Source: Alphaproteobacteria bacterium (GTDB taxonomy: Bacteria; Pseudomonadota; Alphaproteobacteria; SMXS01). From it: 64,000 bases of DNA. Below the pieces are notes generated by a model, which was not told the DNA's origin, made no database searches, and saw nothing but the letters and a program-made list of their open reading frames with translations. Positions 19,130 to 28,431 of the stretch are shown here, piece after piece. The stretch spans positions 1 to 64,000 of the forward strand of contig WGNW01000005.1 of NCBI GenBank assembly GCA_016124315.1, in the 5' to 3' direction. Both the position numbers and the translations under genes were made by a program. Every line of letters starts with the position of its first letter. Within the stretch, counting starts at the first letter, position 1.

Positions 19130-21670
19130 ATGGATCAAGCCTCGGTCAAGCCAATTCCCCTGCCGCCCGTCTTCGCCGACTGGTTCGCGGCCCGCGGCTG
19201 GGCGATCCGGCGGCACCAGAGGGAGCTGCTGGACCTGGCGGCGGCCGGCCGCTCGGCGCTGCTGGTGGCGCCCACCGGCGCCGGCAAGACGCTGGCCGGC
19301 TTCCTGCCCAGCCTGGTGGAGCTGTATGGCGAGCGCGACGTGCATCCGCTGAAGCGACGGCGCGGCCTGCACACCCTCTACATCTCGCCGCTGAAGGCGC
19401 TGGCGGTCGACATCGCCCGCAACCTGGAGCAGCCGGCGGCGGAGATGAAGCTGGGCATCCGGGTCGAGACCCGCACCGGCGACACCCCGGCCGAGAAGCG
19501 CCGCCGCCAGCGCGGCGATCCGCCCGATATCCTGCTGACCACGCCCGAGCAGCTCGCCCTGCTGCTGTCGCACCGCGACGCCGGCGCCCTGTTCGCCGGG
19601 CTGCGCGCGGTGGTGCTCGACGAACTGCACGCCATCGAGAACACCAAGCGCGGCGACCTGCTGGCGCTGGGGCTGGGCCGGCTGGCGAGCCTCGCCCCCG
19701 CCGCCCGCCGGGTCGGACTGTCGGCCACCGTCGCCGATCCCGACCGGCTGCGGCGCTACCTGGTGCCCCAGTTCGCCGGCGAGGCGCGCATGGCCGACCT
19801 GGTGTTAGCCGACGCCGGCGCGCCGCCCGAGGTGGCGATCCTGCGCACAAGCGAGCGCATCCCCTGGGCCGGCCACCGGGGCGCCTACGCCATGGCCGAG
19901 ATCATGGGGGCGATCAAGGCGGTGGGCTCGGCGCTGGTGTTCGTCAACACCCGCTCCCAGGCCGAGGCGACGTTCCAGGCGCTGTGGCAGCTCAACGACG
20001 ACAACCTGCCCATCGCCCTCCATCACGGTTCGCTGGCGGTGGAGCAGCGGCGCAAGGTGGAGCAGGCCATGACCCTGGGCCGGCTGCGCGCCGTGGTGTG
20101 CACCTCGACGCTGGAGCTGGGCGTGGACTGGGGCGCCATCGACCTTGTCATCCAGCTCGGCGCGCCCAAGGGCTCGTCGCGCATGATGCAGCGCATCGGC
20201 CGCGCCAACCACCGGCTCGACGAGCCGTCCCGGGCGCTGTTCGTGCCCACCAACCGGTTCGAGGTGCTGGAATGCGTGGCGGCCAGGCAGGCGATCATGG
20301 AGGGCATCCAGGACGGCGACCTGCCGCGCCCCGGCGGCCTCGACGTGCTCGCCCAGCACGTGGTGGGCCGGGGCTGCGCCGAGCCGTTCGACCTGGAGAC
20401 GCTGGTCGACGAGGTGACCGCCGCCGCGCCCTACGCGGCGCTGGACCGGGAGACGGTGGCGCGGGTGCTTGACTTCGCGGCCACCGGCGGCTACGCGCTG
20501 CGCCGCTACGAGCAGTACCACAAGCTGGAGCGGTTGCCGGATGGCCGCTACACCATCGCCTCGCGCCGCGCCGCCCAGCAGTACCGGCTGAACGTGGGCA
20601 CCATCGTCGAGGCGCCGATGATCCGGCTGCGCTCCATCAGGCGGGGCGGCAAGGGCCGCAGGACCGGGCTCGCGCCCCAGGTCACCCATGTGGCGGGCCG
20701 GCCCGTCGGCCGCGCCGGCTTCCCGATCGGCGAGGTGGAGGAATGGTTCATCGAGCAGCTCCGGCCGGGCGACACCTTTCTGTTCGCCGGCCAGGTCTGG
20801 CGCTTCGAGGGCATGGCCGAGAACGAGGCCTATGCCTCGAGGACCGAGGAGAAGGAGCCCATGGTGCCGTCCTACCAGGGCGGCAAGTTCCCGCTGTCCA
20901 CCTTCCTCGCAGCGCGGGTCAGGGCGATCCTGGCCGATCCCGACCAGTGGCGCTTCCTGCCCGGGCAGGTGAGCTGGTGGCTCGACCTGCAGCGGGCCAA
21001 ATCGGCCATTCCCGGCGCCGAGCAGATGCTGGTGGAGACCTTCCCGCGCGGCGGCAAGCACTACCTGGCCTGCTATCCCTTCGAGGGCCGGCTCGCCCAC
21101 CAGACCCTGGGCATGCTGCTGACCCAGCGGCTGGAGGCGGCCGGGCTGCGCCCCATGGGGTTCATGGCCAACGACTACGCGCTCACCGTCTGGGCGCTGC
21201 GCGACATGTCGCGGCTCGACCTGCACGGCCTGTTCTCGAACGAGGGCGTCGGCGACGGGCTCGACGCGTGGATGGCCGAATCCAACCTGATCAAGCGCAC
21301 CTTCCGCACCTGCGCCACCATCGCGGGCTTGATCGAGCGGCGCCATCCGGGCCATGAGAAGACCGGACGGCAGATGACGGTGAATTCGGACCTGATCTAC
21401 GAGGTGCTGGGCCGGCACGAGCCGGACCACATCCTGCTGCGGGCGACGCGGGAGGACGTCTCCGCCGGCCTGCTGGACCTGGCGCGCATGCGCCGGCTGC
21501 TGGAGCGGGTGCGCCCCCACGGCCGGATCCTGCACCGGCACCTGGAGCGCATCTCGCCGCTGGCGGCGCCGTTGATGATGGAGATCGGCCGCGAGTCCGT
21601 GGGCGGCGAGGCCAACGAGGACCTGCTGTCGGAGGTGTCGGACGAGTTTATGGAGATCCTGAATGGCTGA
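19130..21670 (+). CDS. Ligase-associated DEXH-box helicase, Lhr-like
   Basis: 846 residues, matching the Lhr-Core-type superfamily 2 helicase of the ligase-associated repair set. Walker A is LLVAPTGAGKTLAGF (Lys53), Walker B DELHAIE, motif III GLSATV, and motif VI QRIGRANHR. The C-terminal third has the winged-helix and Lhr-specific domains. It translocates on single-stranded DNA and unwinds RNA:DNA or DNA hybrids in characterised relatives. ATG 19130 follows a LexA box. Its stop overlaps pdeM by eight bases. It diverges from the exonuclease-ligase arm, so the repair pathway is split into two transcripts. Confidence 0.95.
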   Translation: MDQASVKPIPLPPVFADWFAARGWAIRRHQRELLDLAAAGRSALLVAPTGAGKTLAGFLPSLVELYGERDVHPLKRRRGLHTLYISPLKALAVDIARNLEQPAAEMKLGIRVETRTGDTPAEKRRRQRGDPPDILLTTPEQLALLLSHRDAGALFAGLRAVVLDELHAIENTKRGDLLALGLGRLASLAPAARRVGLSATVADPDRLRRYLVPQFAGEARMADLVLADAGAPPEVAILRTSERIPWAGHRGAYAMAEIMGAIKAVGSALVFVNTRSQAEATFQALWQLNDDNLPIALHHGSLAVEQRRKVEQAMTLGRLRAVVCTSTLELGVDWGAIDLVIQLGAPKGSSRMMQRIGRANHRLDEPSRALFVPTNRFEVLECVAARQAIMEGIQDGDLPRPGGLDVLAQHVVGRGCAEPFDLETLVDEVTAAAPYAALDRETVARVLDFAATGGYALRRYEQYHKLERLPDGRYTIASRRAAQQYRLNVGTIVEAPMIRLRSIRRGGKGRRTGLAPQVTHVAGRPVGRAGFPIGEVEEWFIEQLRPGDTFLFAGQVWRFEGMAENEAYASRTEEKEPMVPSYQGGKFPLSTFLAARVRAILADPDQWRFLPGQVSWWLDLQRAKSAIPGAEQMLVETFPRGGKHYLACYPFEGRLAHQTLGMLLTQRLEAAGLRPMGFMANDYALTVWALRDMSRLDLHGLFSNEGVGDGLDAWMAESNLIKRTFRTCATIAGLIERRHPGHEKTGRQMTVNSDLIYEVLGRHEPDHILLRATREDVSAGLLDLARMRRLLERVRPHGRILHRHLERISPLAAPLMMEIGRESVGGEANEDLLSEVSDEFMEILNG

Positions 21671-22358
21671 GGCGGCGACGGAGGAGAAGGCGCTGGCGGC
21701 GGTGAACGGCGCCGCGCTGCTGTTCGATCCGTCGGGCGCCCTGTGGTGGCCCGAGGAGAGGCTGCTGGCGGTCGCCGACCTGCATTTCGAGAAGGGGTCG
21801 GCCTTCGCCGCCCGCCGCGGCGTGCTGCTGCCGCCCTACGACACGCGGGAGACGCTGGCCCGGCTGGAGGCGGTCTGCGTCCGCTACCGGCCCAAGCTGG
21901 TGGTGGCGCTGGGCGACAGCTTCCACGACCTGGAAGCGGCGGGCCGCCTGTCGGCCGACGAGGCGGCGCGCATCCGCGCGCTCACCGCCGCCCACGACTG
22001 GCTGTGGATCGAGGGCAACCACGACCCGCAGCCGCCCGAGGAACTGGGCGGCCGCGTCGCCGCCATGATGGCCTGCGGTCCGCTGCTGTTCCGCCACCAG
22101 CCCCTGCCGGGTCCGCAGCCCGGCGAGGTGGCGGGCCACCTGCATCCGGCGGCGAAGGTGACGGTGCGCGGGCGCGGCCTGAGGCGGCGCTGCTTCGTCA
22201 GCGACGGCAGCCGGCTGATCCTGCCCTCCTTCGGCGCCTACACGGGCGGGCTCGACGTGCGCGATCCGGCCTTCGCCTTCCTGCTCGCCGGCTCGTTCCA
22301 CGCCTGGATGATCGGCCAGGACCGGGTCTACCCCGTGCCCGGGCGCAAGCTCGGCTGA
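21663..22358 (+). CDS. pdeM: Ligase-associated endonuclease / phosphoesterase PdeM
   Basis: 231 residues of the calcineurin-like metallophosphoesterase fold. Metal-binding motifs in order: ADLHFEKG (about 38-45), LGDSFHD (about 83-89), EGNHDPQ (about 117-123) and GHLHPAAKV (about 154-162). It is the fourth member of the ligase-associated set; the P. putida homologue MPE is a manganese-dependent single-strand DNA endonuclease. Translationally coupled to the helicase by an eight-base overlap. It meets the haemoglobin gene tail to tail with a two-base gap. Confidence 0.94.
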   Translation: MAEAATEEKALAAVNGAALLFDPSGALWWPEERLLAVADLHFEKGSAFAARRGVLLPPYDTRETLARLEAVCVRYRPKLVVALGDSFHDLEAAGRLSADEAARIRALTAAHDWLWIEGNHDPQPPEELGGRVAAMMACGPLLFRHQPLPGPQPGEVAGHLHPAAKVTVRGRGLRRRCFVSDGSRLILPSFGAYTGGLDVRDPAFAFLLAGSFHAWMIGQDRVYPVPGRKLG

Positions 22359-22360
22359 GC

Positions 22361-22723
22361 CTACTCGTCCACCAGCCGGTCGCGCAGATCCTCGAAGGCT
22401 TCCAGGAAGCCGTAGAGCATGCCGCCGGGCACGCCCACCTCGCTCAGCGTCTCGTGGTAGAGGTCGTAGACCGCGTCGAAATCGGCGTCGGAAATCCCCC
22501 GGCCCATCAGCGCCTTGTGGGCCTCGGCCATGGCGCCGGGCACGGCGTCCGATTCGAAGTCGAGATGCAGCCTCAGCGCCTCCTCGAACCGCTCGCGCTG
22601 CGCCGGCGTGTCGATGGATTCGAACAGGCCGGCCAGGACGGGATTGGCCCTCGCCGCCTCGAACAGCACGTCGGACGCGCGGTGCAGCCCCTCGACGCCG
22701 CCGATATCCTGGACCATGGACAT
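22361..22723 (-). CDS. Truncated haemoglobin-like protein
   Basis: 120 residues from ATG 22723 (GGGGAGA ribosome site six bases upstream; ATG 22738 lacks one). Resembles group 1 truncated globins: DIGGVEGLHRASDVLFE, LAGLFESIDTPAQ, proximal His69 in MAEAHKALMGRGIS, and DFDAVYDLYHETLSEVGVP. It presumably binds haem and O2 or NO, but the distal and central parts are divergent, so ligand handling is uncertain. Stand-alone gene between pdeM and the autotransporter. Confidence 0.75.
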   Translation of the reverse strand: MSMVQDIGGVEGLHRASDVLFEAARANPVLAGLFESIDTPAQRERFEEALRLHLDFESDAVPGAMAEAHKALMGRGISDADFDAVYDLYHETLSEVGVPGGMLYGFLEAFEDLRDRLVDE

Positions 22724-22814
22724 GGTGGTTCTCCCCATTCTGCCTGCCCTAGAGCAGAAGGGGAATGGAAAGTCGCCGCATTGACGCCGATCAATTCGGC
22801 CGATGTCCGATGGT

Positions 22815-25800
22815 TCAGAACCGCAGGCGCAGGCCGCCGGTCACCGCGTGCTCCTTGTAGTCGCGGCCGATCTCGCCCCGGTAGTCCAGGTAGAGGCTCA
22901 GGCTGCGCGAGATCGTGCCGCTGACGCCGGCGCCGAAGATCGCCGTCGTGCCGCGGGGCACCTCGCCCCACACGGTGAAGCCGGCGCCCGGCAGCGCGGC
23001 GAAGGCGGCGCCGATGGGCCGCGGGTCGTCCTCGAACTCGTAGCCGGCGCCCGCATGCACATAGGGCTCGATGGTGCCACCATTGCCCAGCGCGATGGCC
23101 TTCGACAGGCGCAGCGAGCCTTCGAGCCGCGATGAGGCGTTCTTCTGCCGCCCGACGACGAGGTCGAAGGGCGCGGCGCCGCCTTCCGTCAACGGGGCCT
23201 GGCGCACCGAGACGTAGGAATAGGCGACCGACGGCGTCAGCGTGGCGCCGCCCACGTCCAACGCGACGCCGCCGCGCGCACCCGCATAGGCGAAGCCGCC
23301 GTCGTAGTCGGCGCTGGCGGTCTGTTCGACGGCGCCGAAGGCGACGTCCCGCCGGCTGATAATGTTCATGTCGCCGGCGCCGCCGGCCACGTCGAGGAAC
23401 CAGGCGCCGCCCGACAGGCTGGCGTAGCCGGCTACCTGCCAGGCGTCCACGTCTCCGTCGCCGGCTCGTCCCTTGAAGTCCACCTTGGTGTTGCCGAAGC
23501 CGCCGGCCACGCCCACCAGCAGCATGCGGGACACCCGCAGATCGACGCCCGCATAGCCCGAGGTGGTGTCGAAGCCGTATTCCAGGTAGCCGCGGGACGA
23601 ACTGACGTCGACGGTGGCGTAGTCGCCCGCCAGCCAGAAGGTCGCCCGGGTGCCGTCGCCGCCGCCTGCGGTCGAGCCGCCGAGGCCGATGCTGGCGGCG
23701 TTGGCGGGATTGCGGTGGCCGCCGCGTGCCTCGTAGCTGCGCAGGCTCATCTGGTGCAGCAGGGTGCGGGCGGCGTCGATCCCCACCTCGTTGAAAGCGT
23801 TGAACCATTCGGGCTGGAGCTGGTCGAGGGCGCCGGCCACATCGCCCGACACCGCGATCTCCGCCGCCGCGCCGGCGAAGGCGTCTTCGGACAGGCCGTA
23901 GGGGACGGCGGCGTCGAGCACCGCCGCGACGGCGCCCTGGTTGCCGGTCTGCGCCTGAGGCGCCAGATCCGGCAGCGAGGTGATGCGCACCCGATCGTCC
24001 AGGTACTGCACGAAGCCCTTGAACAGCGGCAGGCGCACGGTCTCGTCCTCGGGCGTGGCCGGGTCGTCGTCGTGCACGGTGACGGCGCCGTCGTTGGGAC
24101 CGCCGCCGAAGCTGTAGGCGTCGAAGCGCCCCTCGACGCCATTCTCGGCGATGAGGACGTCGTAGACGTGGGCCCGGGAGCGGTAGTCCGCCTGCGGGAT
24201 CCGGTTGCCGTCGGCGTCGAGGGCCTCGTTGACGTCGGGCGTGGCCGGGTCGTCGACGGCGAATTCGGAGTCGAGCACGACGTCGAGGGTGCCGCCCAGC
24301 GCGGCCGTGCCGTCGCCCGTGGGCACGGCCTGAGTTTCGACCGAATCGAACACGCCGTCGGGCGTCCCCTCCGGTCCGGTGGTGTCGGCCCCGACCGGCA
24401 TGTCGGCGGTGGGGACGCCTGCCGCCTGCACCAGCAGCAGGTCGTTCGCGCCCGTGTCGTTGAGGTCGGTCTCAAGGCGGCCGCCATTGTCGACCGCCAC
24501 GGTCTCCCCGTCCCCGCCGGTCTCCGTCGCCGCAGCGTCGAAGGCGACCCGGCCGATAACGGTCAGGGTGCCGATGCCGCCGGCGCTGCCGGGCGACACG
24601 GTGCCCTGCAGCCCCGTCGGGTGCAGCGGGTCGGCTTCCGCGCCGAGGACGAACAGGCCGCCCATGACCGCCGGGTCGGTGACGATGGTGCCGTAGCCGC
24701 CCAGCGTGCCGTCCGGCGCCACCTCGACGATGGGCGAGGTCAGCAGCGCGTCGCCGTTGGACGCCGACACGTCGGGCGTGCCCGGGTCCCCGTCGTCGTC
24801 GACCAGGATCATGCCGCCGATGTCGAGGCGTCCCTCCAGGACAGTGGTGCCTGCGGCGATCAGCGGCTTGTCAACGGTCCGGTCGGGGATGCCGTCGGCG
24901 TCGTCGTCCACGGGAATGGCGATCGTCCCGGCGGCGCCATTCACGGTCACGCTGCCGTCAAGGGTGAAGCTGCCGGCGCCGGTCTTCTCCAACAGCTCGG
25001 CGCCCGTGGCGTCGCCGGCGAAGGTTCCCGTGCCGCTGCCGAACAGGCTCAGCCTGTCCGTTTCTCCGCCCGCTGCGTCGTCGCCCAGCCGGATATGGCC
25101 AGCGAGCGACGATCCCGTCTCCAGGCTCACCTGGTCCGAGCCGCCGCCAAGGGAGATGTCGCCGACGATCCGTCCGCCGGCGCTGTTGGTGACCGATTGC
25201 GGACCGTCCTCGCCCAGGATGGCCGGCACCGGTGCGTCGTCCGGTCCCAGCGCCGTGCCGCCGGCGATGGTGCCGGTGTTGAGGACCTCGGCGGCGACGG
25301 GACCGGAGATGACGATAGCGGGCCCGTTGCGCCCCTCGATGGTCGCGCCCGCCCGGTTGTCCACCGTGTTCGCCGCCGGGCCAGGGCCGGGCGGTTCCGT
25401 GCCGGCGACGACGATGCCGGCCTCGCCGCCGGCGACCGCGCCGCCGGCCTCGTTGGTCACGAGAGCGCCGTAGCCCTCGGCCCGGATGCCGGCGGCGCCC
25501 CCCTCGATGCTGCCGCCGCTGTTGGTCACGGTATTGCCGCCACCGCTCGCGGCGACGCCGTCGGCGCCGCCGGCGATGGTGCCGTCATTCGTGACGGCGT
25601 TGCCGTCGCCGACGACCGAGACGCCGGTGCCGCTGGCATCGATGGTCGCGTGGTTGGCGATGGCGTTGCCGCCGCCCGCGGCGATGCCGTCGCCCGTGGC
25701 CTCGATGGTGCCGTCGTTGACGATCAGGTTGTCGTCGAGCGCGGCGATGCCCGTGGCGGCGGTGATGCTGCCCCGGTTGACGATCCCGGCGTCGCCGTCG

Positions 25801-28337
25801 CCGTCGCCGTCCAGGTCGTCCCGGTTGCCCGAGCCGGCGCGGATGCCGGCGCTGCCGGCGGTGATGGAGCCGGTATTGATCAGGTCGTTGCCGTCGCCAA
25901 TGTCGAAGCCGTCCTCGGCCACGTCGATGGTGCCGGGGTTGTCGATGATGTTGCCGCTGGCCAGCCTGAGGCCATCGCCGTTTGGATTGTTGACGATGGC
26001 GTCGGGCTCCACGTAGACGTCCAGGCTGTTCTCGGCCGTGTTGACGAAGCCGTCAGGGTCGGTCTTGGTGCAGACCACGTTTGTGCCGGTCTGGATGCAG
26101 CCGAACAGGCTGGTGACGGCGAGTTGTACGTCGTACGGGTTGTAGACCACGTCGAAGGCGCCGAAGCCGGAGAGGCTGAGCACGTCGTCGAAGCTGCCGG
26201 TGACGCCGCCGTCGGCGGTGAGGACGGTGAACACGTCGCCCACCTGGATGTCTTGGTCGACCACCGAGAAGGCGAGCGTGCCCTGCAGGCTGGCCGTGCC
26301 GGTGATGTCCAGCAGATCGCTCGCGCCCGTGGGTCCCAGTTCCACCTCGAGCACCGCGTCCGTCGTCATGCTGTAGTCGCCGTTCACGTGGAGCACGCCG
26401 ATGGAGGCACCCGGCGCCACCGTCCCGCCGCTGTCCAGGCCGCCGACCGTGCCGTTGCCGCCGAGCCGCGTGCCCGACGCGGTGGTGACGTTGATGCCCG
26501 ACAGGTCGGCGCCGTCGAGGAGGAGCGTGCCGCCCTCGACGGAGAAATCGCCGGCCATCGCCGAGCCGTCGCCCTTGAGGGTCCAGCTGCCGGAGCCCTG
26601 CTTTTCGTAGGTCTCGAAGTTGGTGACCGGGTTGGCGTCGAGATCGAAGGTCGCGCTGGTGCCGGTATCGCCCGCCAGCCGGAACGTGTCGCTGTCGGCG
26701 CCGCCGTCGACCGATCCGGTGAGCGAATAGGTGGGCATCAGGGTCACCCGGTCGTCGCCGTCGTTGAGGCTGACGGCGGTGCCGGCGGCGCTGCCGGTGG
26801 CCACGGTGCCGGCGATGGTGAGGTCGATGTTGGTGTCCGGATAGAAGCAGGACGAGCCGCAGTCGGCGCCGATGCCGATGCCCTGCGCGGCGCGCACCTC
26901 GCCGGTCTCGCCGACGGTGATGGCGAGGTCGAGCGGCGCGCCGCCGGGCGCGTTGTTGGTGTAGGCGAAGATGCCGTTGCCGAACGGTCCCGTCGCCTGC
27001 ACGCTGCTGTCGACCGTGATGACGGTCGCGTCAGGGCCGTCCGATGTGAGGTTCTGGGCGAAGATGCCGTTCGATCCGGCGACGGTGATCGCCGCTCCCT
27101 GGTGCACGGTGACGGACGAGTTCTCCGCCACGGTCACGCCGTTGGAGACGTCGCCCTGGGTCTCGATGGACGCGCCGTCCGCCAGATCGACGGTGGTGTT
27201 GGTCCCGCCGACGATCGCGCCGGCGAAGAGGCCTTGCGTCGTGATTCTGCCGCCCGCGCCGAGGTTGACGGTGGTTCCCGTATCGCCGTAGACGCCGATG
27301 GCGAAGTCGCCATAGGTCGTGACCGTGCCGTTCACGTTGACGGTGGTGGGGTCGGCGCTGTCGACATTCAGGACCTGGATGCCGTAGCCCGCCTGGGCGC
27401 CGTCGAGGATGGTCCCGGTCGTGATGGTGCCGGTGGTGAACAGGGTGACCGTCGATCCGCCGTCCACGGCCACGCCGGCGGCGCCCGACAGGAAGGGCAC
27501 GGGCGACGTCTGCTGCGCCGTGCGGATGTCGCCGTGGATGTCGACCGTCGATGCCGGGCCGAGGCTGATGCCCGGCGAGGAATGGCCGTAGGTCTCGATG
27601 AGGCCGCCTTCGTCCACGGTCACGTGGACGTTCGTGCCCGTGAGGCTGCCGATGCCGTCGGTCTCGCCCACCAGTTCCTCGGTGCGGACAACGCCCGTGG
27701 CGCCGATGTTGACGTCGTCGCCGGTGCCCGGCCTGATGCCCTTCGCGCCGTTGCCGGTGGTGTCGATCAGGCCGTCGATCTGGTAGGTGTTGCCGCCGCC
27801 GCGGCCGTCGAAGCCGTAGCCCGCCACCGCGTTCGAATGTACCACGCCGGTCTGCCCGAGGCGGATCGTGGAACCGGCGAAGCCGTCCTCCACAAGGGGC
27901 AGGGTACCGGTGACGTGGCCGACCCCGTGATAGCCCTCGATCAGGCCGTCGATGGTGATGTCGGCGCCGGCGTGCACGCTGATCGCCGCGCCGGAACCCC
28001 CGGTGCTGTCTATGGTGCCGCCCTCGTCGATGGTGACGACCGCCCCGTCGTTCAGGTCGATTCCTTCCACCTGCAGGCCGGTGGGCGCGACGATGGCGCC
28101 GTTCAGGACGGTCACGGTGACCCCGTCGCCGCCTTCCACGCCGGTCACGTCGGCGCCGGAGCAGGTGACGGTTGCGCCGTCGGCCGGGGTGTTGTCGTCG
28201 CACGCCGCCCGGGCGGCCTCCGGGGCTCCCAGCAGCGCCGCCAGCGCGCCGCCCAACAGCAGCCGCGTCCTCAGGCGTGCGGCGGCCGAAGGTGGACGTC
28301 CGGTCGAACAGGGAACGGGTGGTGCGGTCCGGCTCAT
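22815..28337 (-). CDS. Giant autotransporter (type Va secreted surface protein)
   Basis: 1840 residues from ATG 28337, which has a near-perfect ribosome site (AAAGGAGGGG). Signal peptide about 1-46 (LLLGGALAALLG...ARA), then a passenger of repeated beta-helix turns with phrases such as VTNDGTIAGGADGV and IVNRGSITAATGI, interspersed with acidic loops (DLDGDGDGDAG, DDDADGIPDR) that look calcium-binding. A linker starting LDAAVPYGLSEDAF leads to a C-terminal beta-barrel of about 280 residues ending LRLRF, the usual outer-membrane insertion signal. Probably an adhesin; ligand unknown. A regulator gene lies directly upstream on the same strand. The 1548-residue frame on the opposite strand is a shadow. 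Confidence 0.93.
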   Translation of the reverse strand: MSRTAPPVPCSTGRPPSAAARLRTRLLLGGALAALLGAPEAARAACDDNTPADGATVTCSGADVTGVEGGDGVTVTVLNGAIVAPTGLQVEGIDLNDGAVVTIDEGGTIDSTGGSGAAISVHAGADITIDGLIEGYHGVGHVTGTLPLVEDGFAGSTIRLGQTGVVHSNAVAGYGFDGRGGGNTYQIDGLIDTTGNGAKGIRPGTGDDVNIGATGVVRTEELVGETDGIGSLTGTNVHVTVDEGGLIETYGHSSPGISLGPASTVDIHGDIRTAQQTSPVPFLSGAAGVAVDGGSTVTLFTTGTITTGTILDGAQAGYGIQVLNVDSADPTTVNVNGTVTTYGDFAIGVYGDTGTTVNLGAGGRITTQGLFAGAIVGGTNTTVDLADGASIETQGDVSNGVTVAENSSVTVHQGAAITVAGSNGIFAQNLTSDGPDATVITVDSSVQATGPFGNGIFAYTNNAPGGAPLDLAITVGETGEVRAAQGIGIGADCGSSCFYPDTNIDLTIAGTVATGSAAGTAVSLNDGDDRVTLMPTYSLTGSVDGGADSDTFRLAGDTGTSATFDLDANPVTNFETYEKQGSGSWTLKGDGSAMAGDFSVEGGTLLLDGADLSGINVTTASGTRLGGNGTVGGLDSGGTVAPGASIGVLHVNGDYSMTTDAVLEVELGPTGASDLLDITGTASLQGTLAFSVVDQDIQVGDVFTVLTADGGVTGSFDDVLSLSGFGAFDVVYNPYDVQLAVTSLFGCIQTGTNVVCTKTDPDGFVNTAENSLDVYVEPDAIVNNPNGDGLRLASGNIIDNPGTIDVAEDGFDIGDGNDLINTGSITAGSAGIRAGSGNRDDLDGDGDGDAGIVNRGSITAATGIAALDDNLIVNDGTIEATGDGIAAGGGNAIANHATIDASGTGVSVVGDGNAVTNDGTIAGGADGVAASGGGNTVTNSGGSIEGGAAGIRAEGYGALVTNEAGGAVAGGEAGIVVAGTEPPGPGPAANTVDNRAGATIEGRNGPAIVISGPVAAEVLNTGTIAGGTALGPDDAPVPAILGEDGPQSVTNSAGGRIVGDISLGGGSDQVSLETGSSLAGHIRLGDDAAGGETDRLSLFGSGTGTFAGDATGAELLEKTGAGSFTLDGSVTVNGAAGTIAIPVDDDADGIPDRTVDKPLIAAGTTVLEGRLDIGGMILVDDDGDPGTPDVSASNGDALLTSPIVEVAPDGTLGGYGTIVTDPAVMGGLFVLGAEADPLHPTGLQGTVSPGSAGGIGTLTVIGRVAFDAAATETGGDGETVAVDNGGRLETDLNDTGANDLLLVQAAGVPTADMPVGADTTGPEGTPDGVFDSVETQAVPTGDGTAALGGTLDVVLDSEFAVDDPATPDVNEALDADGNRIPQADYRSRAHVYDVLIAENGVEGRFDAYSFGGGPNDGAVTVHDDDPATPEDETVRLPLFKGFVQYLDDRVRITSLPDLAPQAQTGNQGAVAAVLDAAVPYGLSEDAFAGAAAEIAVSGDVAGALDQLQPEWFNAFNEVGIDAARTLLHQMSLRSYEARGGHRNPANAASIGLGGSTAGGGDGTRATFWLAGDYATVDVSSSRGYLEYGFDTTSGYAGVDLRVSRMLLVGVAGGFGNTKVDFKGRAGDGDVDAWQVAGYASLSGGAWFLDVAGGAGDMNIISRRDVAFGAVEQTASADYDGGFAYAGARGGVALDVGGATLTPSVAYSYVSVRQAPLTEGGAAPFDLVVGRQKNASSRLEGSLRLSKAIALGNGGTIEPYVHAGAGYEFEDDPRPIGAAFAALPGAGFTVWGEVPRGTTAIFGAGVSGTISRSLSLYLDYRGEIGRDYKEHAVTGGLRLRF

Positions 28338-28401
28338 TTGCCCCTCCTTTGCCGCGCGTAAAAAGGATAGGCAGGGCAAGGAGATGAGCAAAGCGTGCCA
28401 A

Positions 28402-28419
28402 CCCATGCAAATGCATGGG
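28402..28419. promoter_or_regulatory. 18-base palindrome between regulator and autotransporter
   Basis: CCCATGCA-AA-TGCATGGG, a perfect 8-base inverted repeat with a two-base centre, located 64 bases before the autotransporter ATG and 12 bases after the regulator stop. Size and symmetry fit a LuxR-type operator; it could also be a weak terminator for the regulator gene. Confidence 0.6.
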
Positions 28420-28431
28420 CCGGGCCGGCGG

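Noticed and set aside
23715..28361. Plus-strand open frame of 1548 codons opposite the autotransporter
   Set aside because: Low-complexity valine/alanine/glycine translation mirroring the passenger repeats. The minus strand has signal peptide, barrel and a strong ribosome site.
28387..28400. Sigma-54-like TGGCACG...TTGC upstream of the autotransporter (minus strand)
   Set aside because: The GG and GC elements are eight bases apart instead of the required ten.
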